Assembly: GCA_001683735.1 (NCBI GenBank)
Contig: LUGG01000022.1
Span: 310,001 to 374,000, forward strand
Length of the DNA stretch: 64,000 bases
Direction: 5' to 3'
DNA from: Grifola frondosa
Lineage: Eukaryota > Basidiomycota > Agaricomycetes > Polyporales > Grifolaceae
This document shows, piece by piece, positions 62,796-64,000 of this stretch. The notes under the pieces are model-generated. The model searched no databases. It worked only from the letters and a program-made list of their open reading frames with translations, and was not told the DNA's origin. The position numbers and the translations under genes are program-made. How positions within the stretch are numbered: position 1 is the first letter of the stretch; every line of letters starts with the position of its first letter.

Positions 62796-64000
62796 ATGTT
62801 GTCTCGTAATATCATTCGTATGTCTCGTATGTCTCGAGGGTTCGCAACACATGCTCCCTCCAACCCCGTACCCGCCGTTCTCCACCTGAAATCTGGCCAG
62901 TCGTTCACCGGACGGTCTTTTGGTGCCCCTCGAAGCATCTTCGGAGAGACAGTTTTCTCAACATCAATCACATCTTGTATGTCATGTCTTGTCTGGCATT
63001 ATTTTCGAGTTACTAATCATGGTTGTCAGACACGGAGTCCATGACAGACCCTTCATATCGGGGCCAGATCCTGGTCTTCACTACACCTCTCATCGGCAAC
63101 TACGGTGTGCCGCTTAACAAGGCTCCTATGGATTCAAACGACGTCGGAGTCGTCCTCGAGTCAGAGAGAATACAGTGCACGGCTGTTGTCGTCGCAGACG
63201 TTGCGGAAAAGTACTCCCATTATACTGCCGTTGAATCGCTTGCATCGTGGTGTCAGCGCAATGGCGTCCCCGGCATTACCGGTGTGGACACCCGTGCCAT
63301 CACCCGTCTCCTACGCGATCAGGGCACCACTCTCGGCCGCCTTGCAGTTGGTGTAGATGCTGCGCTTCCCCCTCCCCCTCAGGAGGAATACTGGGATCCT
63401 ACCACGGAAAACCTCGTTGATCAAGTGTCCACCAAGAAGCCCTTTGAGCTGAATTCTTCAGGTGACGTGAAGATCGCCGTGTTGGACTTCGGCGCGAAAG
63501 CGAACATTCTGCGTTCGCTCGTGCGTCGTGGTGCAGCTGTCACCGTGCTGCCGTGGAACTACGACTTCAATACGGTGCGCGATCGGTTCGATGGGCTATT
63601 CCTGAGCAACGGTCCTGGTGATCCGAACCACTGCATGGAGGCGGCACTGCACCTGCGCCGCACGCTCCGTGAGTGGGACAAGCCTGTGTTCGGTATCTGC
63701 ATGGGCCACCAGGTCATCGGTATGGCGGCTGGTCTGGAAGCGTATCGCATGACGTTCGGCAATCGCGGACACAACCAGCCTGTGCTTGCGCTGGCCTCCG
63801 CTGGTTCTATCAAGGCGGGTCGGGTCTATGTTACGAGGTATGTACTTTCATCTCAGGACGTTGGTGATAAGTGCTCATGGTTGTCCAGCCAAAACCACCA
63901 GTACGCGCTGACGCTGCAAGATCCGTTCCCTGCCGGCTGGGAGCCATTCTTTATCAACTGCAATGACTCCTCTGTTGAGGGCATCAAATCCACGGCAGAG
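62796..64000 (+). CDS. CPA1: Carbamoyl-phosphate synthase, arginine-specific small subunit (partial, cut by the window edge)
   Basis: The glutaminase subunit that releases ammonia from glutamine for carbamoyl phosphate in arginine synthesis, usually mitochondrial in filamentous fungi. The start MLSRNIIRMSRMSRGFATHA is Arg/Ser-rich without acids, a good mitochondrial presequence. The small-subunit N-terminal domain follows: LHLKSGQSFTGRSFGA, SYTESMTDPSYRGQILVFTT, NGVPGITGVDTRAITRLLR. The class I amidotransferase domain has KIAVLDFGAKANILRSLVRR, LFLSNGPGDP, the nucleophile motif VFGICMGHQVIGMAAGL and SQNHQYAL with the catalytic His expected after. Introns at 62977-63029 and about 63837-63888 are GT-AG and in frame. 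The gene is intact up to the right edge, so the final Glu region is missing. Its leader carries the attenuator uORF. Confidence 0.95.

Overview
The window reads as nuclear DNA of a filamentous basidiomycete, most likely an Agaricomycete. Genes are dense, sit on both strands and are cut by many short GT-AG introns of about 50-70 nt. The encoded proteins are typical eukaryotic ones (APC1, a CCT chaperonin subunit, a Suv4-20-type methyltransferase, ribosomal protein S8, DNMT1). The right side carries a transposon family of the kind common in mushroom-forming fungi.

Layout, left to right: a partial, disordered, Lys/Ser/Glu-rich protein (1-4462,+); APC1 (11304-5277,-); a small EthD-domain protein (12040-12484,+); CCT6 (13390-15483,+); the SET9/Suv4-20 H4K20 methyltransferase (19862-15729,-); ribosomal protein eS8 (21441-20428,-); two UDP-glucose pyrophosphorylase genes placed tail to tail (22473-24682,+ and 27716-25573,-); an ER metallophosphoesterase of the Cdc1/Ted1/MPPE1 family (31206-29380,-); a zf-PARP/HIRAN/SNF2/RING ATPase of the HLTF/Rad5 type (31400-36661,+); the ELG1/ATAD5 PCNA unloader (39684-36766,-); DNMT1 (39854-44507,+); a second, motif-degenerate metallophosphoesterase paralogue (46976-44747,-); a BSD-domain protein (49546-47799,-); a tract of inverted AT/CG motifs; two direct tandem copies of a 6.1 kb DNA transposon (50234-62512); and the start of the arginine-pathway gene CPA1 (62796 to the right edge) with an upstream arginine-attenuator uORF.

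Three themes stand out. First, the HLTF-like, ELG1 and DNMT1 genes are adjacent, and all act on chromatin or PCNA behind the replication fork; ELG1 and DNMT1 share a 169-bp divergent promoter. Second, two gene families occur as local pairs (UGP1 and the metallophosphoesterase), and one metallophosphoesterase has lost metal-binding residues. Third, many conserved genes (APC1, SET9, one UGP1, one metallophosphoesterase, the HLTF-like gene, ELG1, DNMT1) need small frame corrections, nearly all missing bases in short G/C or A runs or dinucleotide repeats. CCT6, eS8, the second UGP1, the BSD gene and CPA1 read cleanly. Because essential single-copy genes are hit, I read most of these as assembly errors rather than real lesions; the gene calls assume so and give the positions.
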